Positions 1 through 11,000 of a DNA stretch of 64,000 nt are shown piece after piece. Position 1 is the stretch's first letter. The number at the start of each line of letters is the position of its first letter. Under the pieces are notes generated by a model. The model saw only the letters and a program-made list of their open reading frames with translations. It made no database searches and was not told the DNA's origin. Location of the stretch: contig NC_021673.1 in assembly GCF_000247815.1 (NCBI RefSeq), forward strand, positions 46,250,081 through 46,314,080, in the 5' to 3' direction. This DNA is from Ficedula albicollis. Lineage: Eukaryota; Chordata; Aves; Passeriformes; Muscicapidae. The position numbers were made by a program, and so were the translations under genes.

Positions 1-3000
1 TGCTAAATATTTACACAATTGTGGAAAGATTCGTATTCTAAAAATTAATAAGTAAACAATTTTCACAGCGACAGCATGACTAACTTTTACATGCAGTTAT
101 TGCTGCTGTGGGATTCAATACCTAATTGCCATTTCCTTCACGGTGTGCTTTAACTGCAGGAAATATCTCATTTGGATACAAGAGAACCATTACTTCCTAG
201 ATGCCAGTACATGAGCAAGACATCATCAACTAAGATTCAAAAATTGTCCTTTTCAACAGTTTTTTAAGGCTCCAAGACCAACAAAATAGTCCTACCTGAG
301 AATTTAAGGAGTAATCCTGCATTCTATGTTTTCACGTGGGATAGCTTTAATTTGTTTTTAAACATCATAGCTATTCCAAAGATCATTTTTTTGTTTAGAG
401 CATATTTTCCAGCAAGGTCTGATAGGGTTTAGACAGTTGTATTTGACAAGTTCAATTAGCTGGAACTATTTTCATGGTGATCCATCTGTCCTTAAAATTA
501 GTGATTGAGAAGGCCTGACAGATGGTTTGTGGTCTGGTTGAGGAAATCCTCAGCACCATACTTCAATTGCCCTAGGTCTTAGTCCCCATCAAGAGCAGAA
601 AAAAGGAAATCTTCCAGATTCTGCAACAAGAAGCAGAAATGCTCTGGCACTGGGACCCTCACACATTCAGGTGCAGCCAATGGTCATTTCAGCTGTATGA
701 GTCAGCCAGTGAAATCAAGGTAATACGAGATACGAAATTCGAACTACATGACCAAAATTCCCCACGACTGCTGTATGTTTACAAATTATGATGTAAGGAG
801 AATTTTTAAATCTACGTGGCACAGAGAGACTTCAGCAACATTTTGGGAAAGAACCAAACAGCAGCAGTGTCAGAGACAGGGTAAAGAAAGAAGGGAATGA
901 CTGTGCCTACTACTACTGACCTAAACAACTGCCCCTTGATATGTAACTCCATTCCCAATATGTCTCCAGGGCAATAACTATGGCCCTTACAGGCTCCATG
1001 CTTTTAACGAAGCCTTTCAAAATGCACTGTTTTGATCACAGCCCTCACATGGGTTCTTCAAAGTAAATCTACAGCAGGTGAAAGTAGGTGAGAGAAGGTA
1101 AGTCCCATTCAAACAGGCTCTCCTCACACATGGGGTCCAAGTGCTGCCACATTTGTGTTGGGAATCAGACAGAAACTCTAGGCACCAGCAAATGACACCA
1201 TGACTGCTGCCAGCACGAACATGGTTCTGGTCGTGCCACCATCAGCCTCCACTCCCTGGGTCCCCTCCAGCCAGGCATTAGCTGCCATCTGCCTCTGAGC
1301 AAGACCCAGATATTGCCATCAACTTTGCTATGGTTGGAAAGAAGGAGGCTCTCCTGTGCTTTCAGAGATGTAGTGAGGTGAAGAAAGGTGAATTTGTTGA
1401 TATGCAGCACTCGCTTTTCTCTACTGAGCTTAGAAAACAAGACCACCAGAACCCAGTAGAGTGCCTGCATAAATTCACCTCTTGGCAATGCAGCAACACT
1501 GCTGTACTGCAGGTGCTAACAAGTTGCAGCAGAAATGGAATTTTCTCATAGAGACTCATACTTCTCTTTAGGTTTTATAGTCCTTATTAATGCAGATACT
1601 CAAAAGTGTAATGGCAGCATTCAGACTCCAGCTCAAGATAAAAATCTGAAACAGAGATCCCTGACACTATTCCTATATCCCGGCAATGCAGAAGTGTTTT
1701 TTCATGTGAATTTTCCTGTACACGGATGAATGCATTTTTACAAAATATTTCTTCAAAAACTGTGAAAATAACAGAGCATTTGAGGAAAAGGGGATTTATC
1801 TCCATGTCATTGCCAGTGAAAGGAGAATGGGTTTCTTGATTAACAGCCATGCTGACTGGCAAAACAAGTACAGACACAGTCTACTCTTTCCACAATATAT
1901 GAGGTCATTATGGAACCCCCAGGTCTCCTGGAGGACATTCATCTTTCTGCTCCGTATGTCACTCTGGATAGTTCTCTTATCTCAAACAATAAACTTCAGG
2001 ATCTAGAAAATATGTTTCTTTCATTTCCTTTAAGGATCAGTGTGGCAGATAATGACCATCTCTCTCTGTAAGTCTCCCTTGGTCACCTCTCTGTCCATCT
2101 GAGGTACTGAGTAAAGGCCCAGCACCTTTCACTGCTTTCTATGGTATGCAGTAATCTCACAATAATTCTGTCTAATAAAATCTCCTGAATGTGCTTCCAG
2201 GAAAAAGCCTACCAAGAGTGTAGAGAGCAAGAAAGATACCTGAAATGTGGCAGAGGGAGAAAGAAGTAGCACAAAGGAAAGGTAAAAAATTAGTTTCAAG
2301 ATGTTGTGTGCTTTTGGAGATGCTCCAGGGAAAAAGAGTCAGGCAGTCCTAACCTCTTTAGGATGAAAAACTGAGGACTGTAGGAAAGCCCATCTTTGGT
2401 GATGAAGATCCATTCAGCTTTGGATTAATTTTGGCTGTGAAGTTTTTCTTTACCAACACACTACATTGACATAAAAATAAATTAGGAAGGAATGAAACAG
2501 AGGAAGAGAAAAAAGAAACCTAATAGTCAGGAAGAGTGAAGACAGTTAAACTGGCCTTTTATTACTGCTATTCTTTTCCTCTCTGCAAGTGATGTTCTGC
2601 TATAATGCATGGATCAGCAAATGGCAAAGACCATACAGTGCTGCCATTAGAAAAACATCCATAAGATTTTAAGTATTTGTAGCAATCAGGTTCCTGAGGG
2701 AGAGGAAGGCTGGGAAGAGATCAAAGGAACAAATGAAAATAATTTATTTGATTGATTCACACATCTTTTTTCTGAATATAACATCAAACAAACTAACCAC
2801 GTTTTCCCCTGCAAATGAGTCACTATCCAGTTGTCTCTTCTGCAGTGAGTCTAAATGAGAGAAAACTGCATGCAGAGTGAATGAATAAACAACTGTTTAA
2901 TAGTATCCTATCTCTTACTGTAGCACATACTGACATTCTTTTTCTTACCAGAACTTTCAGCCTGGGAAAATGGTTCCCCACTGTCATAGAAGGGTACTCA

Positions 3001-3040
3001 ATTCACACGTTTTTGGAAGGATGCAAGTCCATCCCCTTTG
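1..3040. other. unique AT-rich DNA, no gene seen
   Basis: No repeat family, RNA gene or convincing coding region was recognised. The short ORFs between 1165 and 1877 overlap on both strands and resemble no known protein. Positions 1190-1330 are somewhat richer in GC than the surroundings, without further signals. It is best treated as intergenic or intronic DNA. Confidence 0.5.
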
Positions 3041-4045
3041 GGGTTGCATGGCAAGGTTTTGGCAGTGGTATGAGGGGCTACAGGGGTGGTTTCTGCGAGA
3101 AGCAGCTGGAAGTGTCTGCCACTTCTGTGTCTGACAGAGCCAATGCCAGCCAGCTCCAAGATAGATCCTTTGCTGATTAAGGCTAAAACCATCAGGGATG
3201 GAGGCAGCGCCTCTGAGAGAGCATATTTTTTGTGTGTTTGATCCCTACGTGGATCATTGACTTACAAGTTGGATTCAATGATCCTTGCGGGTCCTTCCAA
3301 CCCAGAATATTCTGTGATTCTATGATATGAGTGAAAGGGGAAAAACAAGACAACAGCACTTGTAGCCAAAGAAGAGCAGAGTGAGAACATGTGAGAGAAC
3401 AACTGCAGATACCAAGAACAGTGGAGGAGGGGATGGAGCAGAGGTTCCCCTGCAGACCCTGATACAGAGCAGGGTAAGTCAGGCTGTCCCCTGCAACCTG
3501 TGGAGATCCACAGTGGGGCAGAGATCCACCTGCTCATGGAGACAGCCACGATGGGGCAGGTGGATGTCCTGTAGGAAGCCTGCACTGGAGCGGTTTTGCT
3601 GGTAGGACTTTTGATCCCATGGGGGACCCATGCTGGAGAAGTTTGTGGAGGACTGTCTCCCATGGGAGGCCTCCACTCTGGAGCAGAGGAAGAGTGCAAG
3701 GAGGAAGGAGTGGCAGAGACAGCGTGTGATGAACTGATGGTAACCCCCAGTTCCCATCCTGCTGCACCTCTGTAGGGGAGGAAGGAAAGAAAACTGGGAG
3801 TGAAGTTCAGCCTGGGAAGAAGAGAGGAGGAGGAGGAGGAGAAGTAGAAAACGGACGAGAGGAGAAACGAATTTTTAAGATTTGGGTTTATTTCTCATTA
3901 TCCTACTCTGATTTGATTGGTAATAAATAAAACCTATTTCCCCAAGTTGTGTCTGGTTAGCCTTTCATTATATTTTCTTCCCTCTGTCTAGCTGAGGAGG
4001 GGAGTGATAGAGCAACTTGGTGGACACCTGGCATTCAACCAGGGT
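3041..4045 (+). mobile_element. avian ERV-type solo LTR, interrupted by CR1
   Basis: Two segments (about 3041-3225 and 3330-4045) match, in order, a high-copy avian LTR family that I recognise from memory. The first has the region around GGCTACAGGGGTGG and the tract ending in GCGCCTCTGAGAGAGCATAT. The second has GAGTGAGAACATGTGAGAG, then degenerate repeats built around the words 'GGAGACCCACGCTGGAGCAG'. It ends with a polyadenylation signal region (AATAAA at 3922-3927), CCCCAAGTTG, and the tail GAGTGATAGAGCAACTTGG followed by TGGACACCTGG. No gag, pol or env remains are beside it, so a solo LTR is inferred. The exact 5' border is uncertain and the family was not confirmed by search. Overlapping ORFs on both strands here are chance products of this repeat. 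Confidence 0.6.
3226..3329 (+). mobile_element. CR1 LINE 3' end, severely 5'-truncated
   Basis: The stretch has the CR1 3' untranslated pattern: a GGATTCAATGATCCTTGCGG segment, a TCCTTCCAACCCAGAA segment, and the terminal GTGATTCTATGA. Only about 100 bp of the element is present. It sits inside the LTR: the sequence before it ends in GCATATTTTT, and the sequence after it resumes the LTR consensus at ATATGAGTGAAAGGGG. CR1 copies normally lack poly(A) tails and clear target-site duplications, as here. Confidence 0.7.
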
Positions 4046-4134
4046 GAACTTTTCACCAGGCAATTTAAAATATTTGTACTGGGTTGCAAACATCTGTTTA
4101 TCCCAGTTTAGCAGTCAGGTTTTTCATTAGGAAT

Positions 4135-4197
4135 GCCACCTTGTTTTGTGCCAACTTATTTTGTGCCACCTTATTTTGTGCCACCTTATTAGTGCCA
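4135..4197 (+). repeat. 18-bp tandem repeat, about 3.5 copies
   Basis: Units of the form GCCACCTTATTTTGTG recur with an 18-bp period; the first unit has TTG in place of TTA and the second begins GCCAAC. The last unit is truncated and reads TTATTAGTGCC. It is a small minisatellite just downstream of the LTR. Confidence 0.7.
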
Positions 4198-4440
4198 TGA
4201 CTAGCAGAGCTCTTCTAAACTTTTACAGGAAAAAAATGTGCCAGTATCTGGGGAGAGGTGATTGTTTTTTCATTCATATCAATCAACTTTTTGCCCCACA
4301 GCTTTGAGCTACAAGTAGGGCTGGTTCTAATACAGTCAAACCTCCACAAACCACACCTCACCTAACAGTAACATTTCTGCTTTTCAAACAGCAGAAGATA
4401 GAAAATGAAAATAAGTACTTTTCCAGGCTGGTAACCAACA

Positions 4441-4908
4441 CCAGCAGGATACTCTGCTTCAGAAGGTGGTTTTTTTTGTTGTATACTGAACAGTAGAAAA
4501 GGGAACAGTACATATTGATGCAATAACACTTTCTCTCTGACAATTTATGTTTGATGTTAAAGAGCCTGTGGGATAACCAGCAGGATGCTCTGCTTCAGAA
4601 GGTGTTTTTTTTTGTTGTATACTGAACAGTAGAAAAGGGAACAGTACGTATTGATGCAATAACACTTTCTCTCTGACAATTTATGTTTGATGTTAAAGAG
4701 CCTGTGGGATCTGTAGGCAAGGAGGGACATGTCAGACGGTGTGTGGAGTCAGGTGAGTGTGCAGTCAGTTGCGGGAACAGTACATATTGATGCAATAACA
4801 CTTTCTCTCTGACAATTTATGTTTGATGTTAAAGAGCCTGTGGGATCTGTAGGCAAGGAGGGACATGTCAGACGGTGTGTGGAGTCAGGTGAGTGTGCAG
4901 TCAGTTGC
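4441..4908 (+). repeat. three-copy local repeat, 136-bp period, two different spacers
   Basis: A 74-bp core (GGGAACAGTACATATTGATG through AGAGCCTGTGGGAT) occurs at about 4501-4574, 4637-4710 and 4773-4846. The 62 bp before cores 1 and 2 are alike (CAGCAGGAT to CAGTAGAAAA). The 62 bp after cores 2 and 3 are alike (CTGTAGGCAAGGAGG to CAGTCAGTTGC). The two spacers are unrelated to each other but equal in length, so both duplications have a 136-bp period. The copies differ at only a few bases. Short minus-strand ORFs here are copies of each other and not genes. Confidence 0.9.
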
Positions 4909-7365
4909 AATAAAATGTCATGTCAGTGGTGTCTATATGTTGGAGCACAGTAAAAGAAAGGCAGTGCAAGTACGAATTTTCATGGGAGGTTGCTTGGAGT
5001 TTCTTGATTGGTTTGGATTTTTTTTTTAATTTTTTTTTTTAGTATTTTTGGTTTTATTTTTCTGTAGCATAAAACAACACAGAAACAAAGCTAAGCAGAA
5101 ACATAGGATAAGGAACTAAAAAAAAAAAATAAAAAAAATTAGAAACCACCAACAAAAACCCCCCAACAAAACGAAACAAAAAACCTAACTGTGACTGAGA
5201 ACAGAAGGCAGCATTTGTGATAGAGAGCAGAAGGCAGAACAGACATGAGACAATTCATAACAGAAAAGAAGGAACTCACAGGTCAATTGCCAAAGAATGT
5301 GAGGCCAAGAATATAACACTGCTAGCCAGGAAAAGGGTGCAAAACATGAGGGAGGAGGGAAGACAGTGCCTGATAATCCCTCATATGGGAAGAGAAAGAT
5401 GCTGCACTGGAACAATCAAAAGTGAAGGGGAGTGCTGAAAGGCTCAGGGGAAAGCACCACTGTTTGAGAATTTGGCAGGAGGTAGGGCTGTGGGTCTTCT
5501 CCAGAAGAAAATCAAAAACTTGAGATGAGGAAGGTACAAGTTCCTTTCAGACTGGTGTAATGCATAAGATTTTTAGGAAGTTCATTATGGCTTCACTTAC
5601 TATAAGATTGACAGTCTACAGAATGAAAACTCCCCAGATCTCCTCTCCTGCCCCTGACACTGCCACCCCTTCCATTTTGGCCCTGTTTGCCCAGTTCCAG
5701 CTCAGTACCTATAGCCAGGTAGGCTGGACATTTCTTTGGGTAGGAGTGTGTGCAGCCAAAATCTCTGTGGCCAAAGCAAGATGGAAACCACCTTCCTTCA
5801 CTCCCTGGAAGAGTGCTCAGATGGGGGTAGTGCGAAAAGCAGGTGTCCCACCATCTGCCACACCTTCTCCTCCTTATTATCTTATTTGTTTGTGTGGCCA
5901 TATTTATGCCCTATATTAAATCTAAAAAACATCCCAACACCTGCATCCTCAGCAGGCAGAGAATTTCTAGGTCAGGTTTGCAAATCCTATCCCCTAACAC
6001 AAACTACTGGCTGATGCCATGTGGATCACTGTAACATCTCTCACGGGCAGGTGCCATATAATTATTTTAAGTACAAGACAGGGAAGTAAACAATTTCCAA
6101 AATAAGAGAAAAATCCTAGACCTTGTTTTGTAGCTTGCACTGCATTACATCATGCTTCTGTGGAGCAGTCTTGGAATGGTACAGTGCCAAGAAGCGGGGG
6201 GTAAGCCCTAAACATTGTGATTTAAATCTGACTTCTCAGCCAAGTTCCTGTTGATGACACTAATGACGAGTCTGGATGTTACTGTACCTCTAAACAAAGG
6301 TGATGTAATTTTTTCAGCCAGATTGCTTTTTGCTGCTTGGAATAGTTACATTATTCTGTTGTATTATAGTTACACTACTCAGCAAATATGACTGCTGTGA
6401 TCAGTATTACATATTGTAAATAACTTTTCTGGATTTAGTATATAAGCTCTATACTGCTCGTGTTCCTGAGACAATATATCTGATGAGTTCTAGGAATATG
6501 TATTGAGTAAGTCATTCAGTATTGTGTAATCACAAATTGGATTTATTAAATACATGTAATTTCCCCTTGTTGCTTGACCTGCATTAGTCATAATGCAATT
6601 GTCTGGATACTACTCTGCTGAGATTATCAGCACAATACCTCATTTCGAGTTATTTTCCTATAACATTGTTTTCAATTTCTGATGCATTCTGAACTGAGAT
6701 CTGATCTGAAGTAACACCTCCACATAAGCTTCTGAGAGCATCTCTTTTCCCTTCGTGAGCTGCAAGTGAACCCAAGTGTAAAGTAGGTGATGCAGTTTAT
6801 TGTCTAATGCAGCAGCCCACAGACCTCATTGTGCTAATGACAGCAGCCATCAATTTGCTAATTCTAAAGTGAGCAGAGGATCATGAGATATAGATATATC
6901 AAGTTATACAGCATGTTAATTATGTGTATGAGCAAATGCACTGCTTTATCTCATTTTGAGGTCCTGATCTTTGAGTGTCACTTTTTAATGCCAAGAATTA
7001 ATAAAGGAGATGATACCTTCTGTCCAAAGATATTGGTACTGACATGACCGGGGGAAAAGAAGCAGACAAGCTGTAGGAAGTAAAAGCCTTTCTTCAGATC
7101 TGAAATGGAGTTTATTTGTTTTAATGCTAAATAAGGGTGGAGAACAATTGTTCTGAATTTGAGCATGTCAGACCAGTTGAGTGAGGTGGTGGTGTCAAGA
7201 TGGAGGTGGCAGCAAGTTTACTCACTCTGTGGAAGTAAACTTACTGTAGTAAGTTTATTACTAACTTAAGTAAATTTATTAAGTTTATATTATATAGTTA
7301 TCACTATACTCTATGGAAGAGAAAGAGACAGGACTGAGACACAAAATATTTTAAAAAATGAATAC
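4909..7365. other. intergenic/intronic DNA with A/T homopolymer tracts
   Basis: No gene or dispersed repeat was recognised. A T-rich tract (5020-5060) is followed by an A-rich tract (5119-5180), so the single strand could fold back. Positions 5590-5900 are richer in GC and carry short overlapping ORFs on both strands, without motifs. Positions 6300-6960 are AT-rich, free of recognisable repeats and contain many TAAT-core words, the texture often seen in conserved noncoding DNA, but this cannot be tested here. Confidence 0.45.
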
Positions 7366-7644
7366 ATGAATGAATGAATGAATGAATGAATGAATGAATG
7401 AATGAATGAATGAATGAATGAATGAATGAATGAATGAATGAATGAATGAATGAATGAATGAATGAATGAATGAATGAATGAATGAATGAATGAATGAATG
7501 AATGAATGAATGAATGAATGAATGAATGAATGAATGAATGAATGAATGAATGAATGAATGAATGAATGAATGAATGAATGAATGAATGAATGAATGAATG
7601 AATGAATGAATGAATGAATGAATGAATGAATGAATGAATGAATG
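7366..7644 (+). repeat. (ATGA)n microsatellite, about 70 uninterrupted units
   Basis: The tetranucleotide ATGA (equivalently TGAA or AATG) repeats without visible interruption across about 279 bp. One irregular unit precedes it (ATACATGAATG). On the minus strand the array reads as an endless Ile-His-Ser-Phe polypeptide and gives two long ORFs (7311-7695) that are not genes. Confidence 0.97.
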
Positions 7645-7864
7645 CTTATGAAATGTGAAATTGTACACAGACACATAGGAAATGCAGTGTGACATAAAAT
7701 GTGTGTGACATAAATGCAGTATGACTACAAAGCCTAAGTGACTGTTTTTTTAAAAAGCACTATAAAATGACACTTCAAGTAGCTTATCGTAGTCTAAGGC
7801 TATGCCTTCTTGTAAGACTTTGTTTTTTAGGCTATGTCTTGGTGTGAGCCCAAGTACTAATGAT

Positions 7865-8062
7865 ATAATTATAAACTCTCTCAAGGAGCAGTCACAGTCT
7901 CACACATAATTTAGAGAACAAGGATTATTGTAATTTTGAGCAAGTCTATTTGCCTATATGCCATGACATAATTATAAACTCTCTCAAGGAGCAGTCACAG
8001 TCTCACACATAATTTAGAGAACAAGGATTATTGTAATTTTGAGCAAGTCTATTTGCCTATAT
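7865..8062 (+). repeat. 103-bp-period tandem duplication
   Basis: The 95-bp sequence from ATAATTATAAACTCTC to TTGCCTATAT occurs at 7865-7959 and again at 7968-8062, with the 8-bp spacer GCCATGAC. I see no difference between the copies. The short AT-rich flanks match no known mobile element. Confidence 0.92.
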
Positions 8063-11000
8063 AATCCAATTGGATCCAAAATTCATAATTTCACTTCAAA
8101 ACAATTGTTAACTCTATAAAGCCTTGACAAGTTACCATCAGCAGTGTAAAATGATCATATTGCAACAGAGTCTGCAGTCCTCACGTTTTAGAAAGGGAAT
8201 TAGTACAGGAAGTAAAATGTTCTCAGCGGCATAGAAAATCTAATGCAAATTTCAGTCTAAAGGTCAAGAACAGATAACATTAAATACAACCTTTCATATG
8301 CCATAAATGCACTGAATATATTTCTATCTATTTTCATATAGATAAAGGGACCTACATTCACTCACATTTTAAAAGCAATTTTTAAAGCAGTAACTCTGTA
8401 TGTAATGCTCTGGCTCCATTAACTCTCTTGTATAGTTTTGGGCAACAAACCTGAGATGTCAAGGACATGGAATAATTCAGCACTTCATATTAACTTCAGA
8501 AACACAAAACATATACCTTTTCTGGGTTTTGGCATCTTTTTATTCTAAAGCTTTTGTTTTTACTTAATGATTACAATAATTTTATATCCTAAATGGAGGA
8601 TATAAATGTTGCTAAGTTATTTCTTGCCATATTCTGCTTCTGAACCATTATCACTAAATCTCCACTGGCACCATAAATTTACAAGCAGGGTATTTGAAGG
8701 TGGAAACATGGAGGAACGAACCTTTATAGTGACATTAACATGATCCCTTAGCCAAACACCGCCATAAAAAACCATATGTTGCTAGATTAGATGGCTTCTT
8801 TCTCACAAACTCCATTCATGGCATGACATATGGCATGTGGTTTCTGAAAAACAAGGGAAGGTTTGAAACACACTGCTAGGAAAGATGGTAAAAAACATAT
8901 CCGAAACACAGCACATTTATCAACCAGAGACTGTCAGAGGTGTGAGGTAAGGAAAGGAGAAAATGCATAGGAGTCTAAGATGATACACCAATTGTTTCTT
9001 TTAATCCCTCTTAAAAAAACAGAGAGAAGAAAGAAAGCTGCTAGCATTATTCCTATCAGAACTTGGAAGAACTTGCTGTCTCTTTGCATGGCAGCAAGTA
9101 TTGTGCAGAGCTCAGCCAGTCAAGCACAAACTGGGATAATTCCTGCTGATTCTTCCTGATGGAAAAAGGGAAAAACCTCTTTTACAGGATAGTTGGGCTC
9201 ATTTTTCATATGTTCTGTACATAACTATTTTGAAATTTTATCTAATTCTATGTAAATTTTCTTCAAAAATGCAGTCGAAATAATAAATTAATTGAGTGAA
9301 TTTTTTCATAGACATAAGTAACAAATAGAGAAGTGTTTTTCTTCCACTTCTGCTGGATGACTTAACACTACAAACTAACATAATCAATAGAATAAACTTG
9401 ACTTTTGTATATAAAATTAGTTTCCTTCAGGGACCTGGGGGGAAAAAATTACCTATAGGATTTAATTTTTTTCTGTAGTTATGACTTTTAAAAGCTATTA
9501 AAAATTGTCCGAAGTGGCATTTATTATTATTTTCTTTTTTTTTAAAAATCCATAAATTCTAAAACAATTTTTATTTTTCTTTTTGAGAGAGAAACTTAGT
9601 TCACATAATTGAAAGAAGATTGGATATCACACTTGGACACACTAATATATTATTGCAGCTAAATGCTTAATTAACAGCCCTCTGTGTACGCTGGTGTCTG
9701 AAAATGCTGAAGGAGTGTTAGGCAAAGGAATGTGCTAAAATATTAATATCTATTTTCCCCTCTTTTCTTCAACTTGACATTTACACATGCACAAAACATA
9801 TAGGTAAGTAAAACTTTTAAAATGTCTGCTGTCCTGCCACTTGTAAAACACAGTCCCAAATCCTACCTGAACATTTAACTTCATTTCTAGAGTGTGACTC
9901 TCTTGCCTTGTTTCCAGAACTTCACTGGGATTTCCTGTCATGGGCAGCAGTGTGATCTGCTCCTGATAAGGCGTGGACATCCCCCAATCCCTGAGCATTC
10001 CCAAACCTAGGTCACTCAGGGAAAGAAACTGGATATTTCCCTGCCCAGATATCCTGATGAGATAGAAGAGACAGAGGCCTTCGGAAAATGTATCATGTGC
10101 AGGTCCCCCGTGGAGGCAGAACATGTAGAGAATGTACAATGTGCAGGTCCCCCGTGGAGGCAGAACATGTTTAGAGGAGAGGAATAGGATGCTGAAGCTT
10201 GGTTTTGCTCCTCATTTGCTCCTCAGCTGCCTGTTTAGAATCCCGTACTGAAGTTTAACCCTGACAGAAGTCCTTAGGTACCTCTCTCTGGTTTCTTAAT
10301 TCCACCACACCCCTGGAATTTTACTCAAGTGACGACTTAGCTGAAAAAGGTAAGCTCTAAGATATGCTCCTCTCACCAGTGCTAAGGTTAGGTGGCACCT
10401 TTATCAGCTCATGCAGGCAATTTTTCGTTGTACCTGGTCTTCCCAACATGAAATAAAAGCACTCAATTTGCATCTGTGGATTCCTGTAAGCAGCAGACCC
10501 CTAATACTTGGAGAAGGAGCATGGTGAAACTTCCATGTACCTTTTCACAGAGCTGTCTGTTACTGGGGAAAAACAGCCAACATTAGGAAAGGAAGGATGC
10601 AAAGACAAAGTGCTCTGAGGACGTGCATGGCCACGATCAGAGCAACCTCCATGTGGTAACTAGTAACTACACCAAAGCTCTCCCAAAGTGAGAAAGGACA
10701 GGCAGGAATAGGAGAGAGAGCATGACCAAAAGACATCACCGGCCTTGTTAGTCAGTTTGTGTCTAGATCTGTTTGCCAGAGATCCAGATCAAATATTTTA
10801 GATTAAGTAGAACTTATAGATGTTAATTGAAACTTCGTGGGAGAAAAAAGTTGGATTTCACTTGAAAAGACATGGTGGCATTTTTTCAGGAGGACTTTCC
10901 TTCCTCATAATGTCAGGATAAAGGAGTAGGCCATGGTGGGGCAATATTCCATGGGCAGTGGCTAAAGTCCCATGAACAGAGATGTTTCTAAAGCTGGTAT

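Noticed and set aside
3262..3767. Overlapping ORFs up to 145 residues on both strands
   Set aside because: They lie inside the ERV LTR and nested CR1 tail.
4441..4908. CRISPR-like array (regular repeats with different spacers)
   Set aside because: Only three 74-bp cores, with spacers that are copies of flanks; the genome is a vertebrate one.
7311..7695. Two long minus-strand ORFs with an Ile-His-Ser-Phe repeat
   Set aside because: They are translations of the ATGA microsatellite, which has no stop codon in the minus-strand frames.
9750..10139. 129-residue minus-strand ORF
   Set aside because: No domain or family was recognised, the start lies in a 44-bp duplication, and no splice or promoter context supports it.
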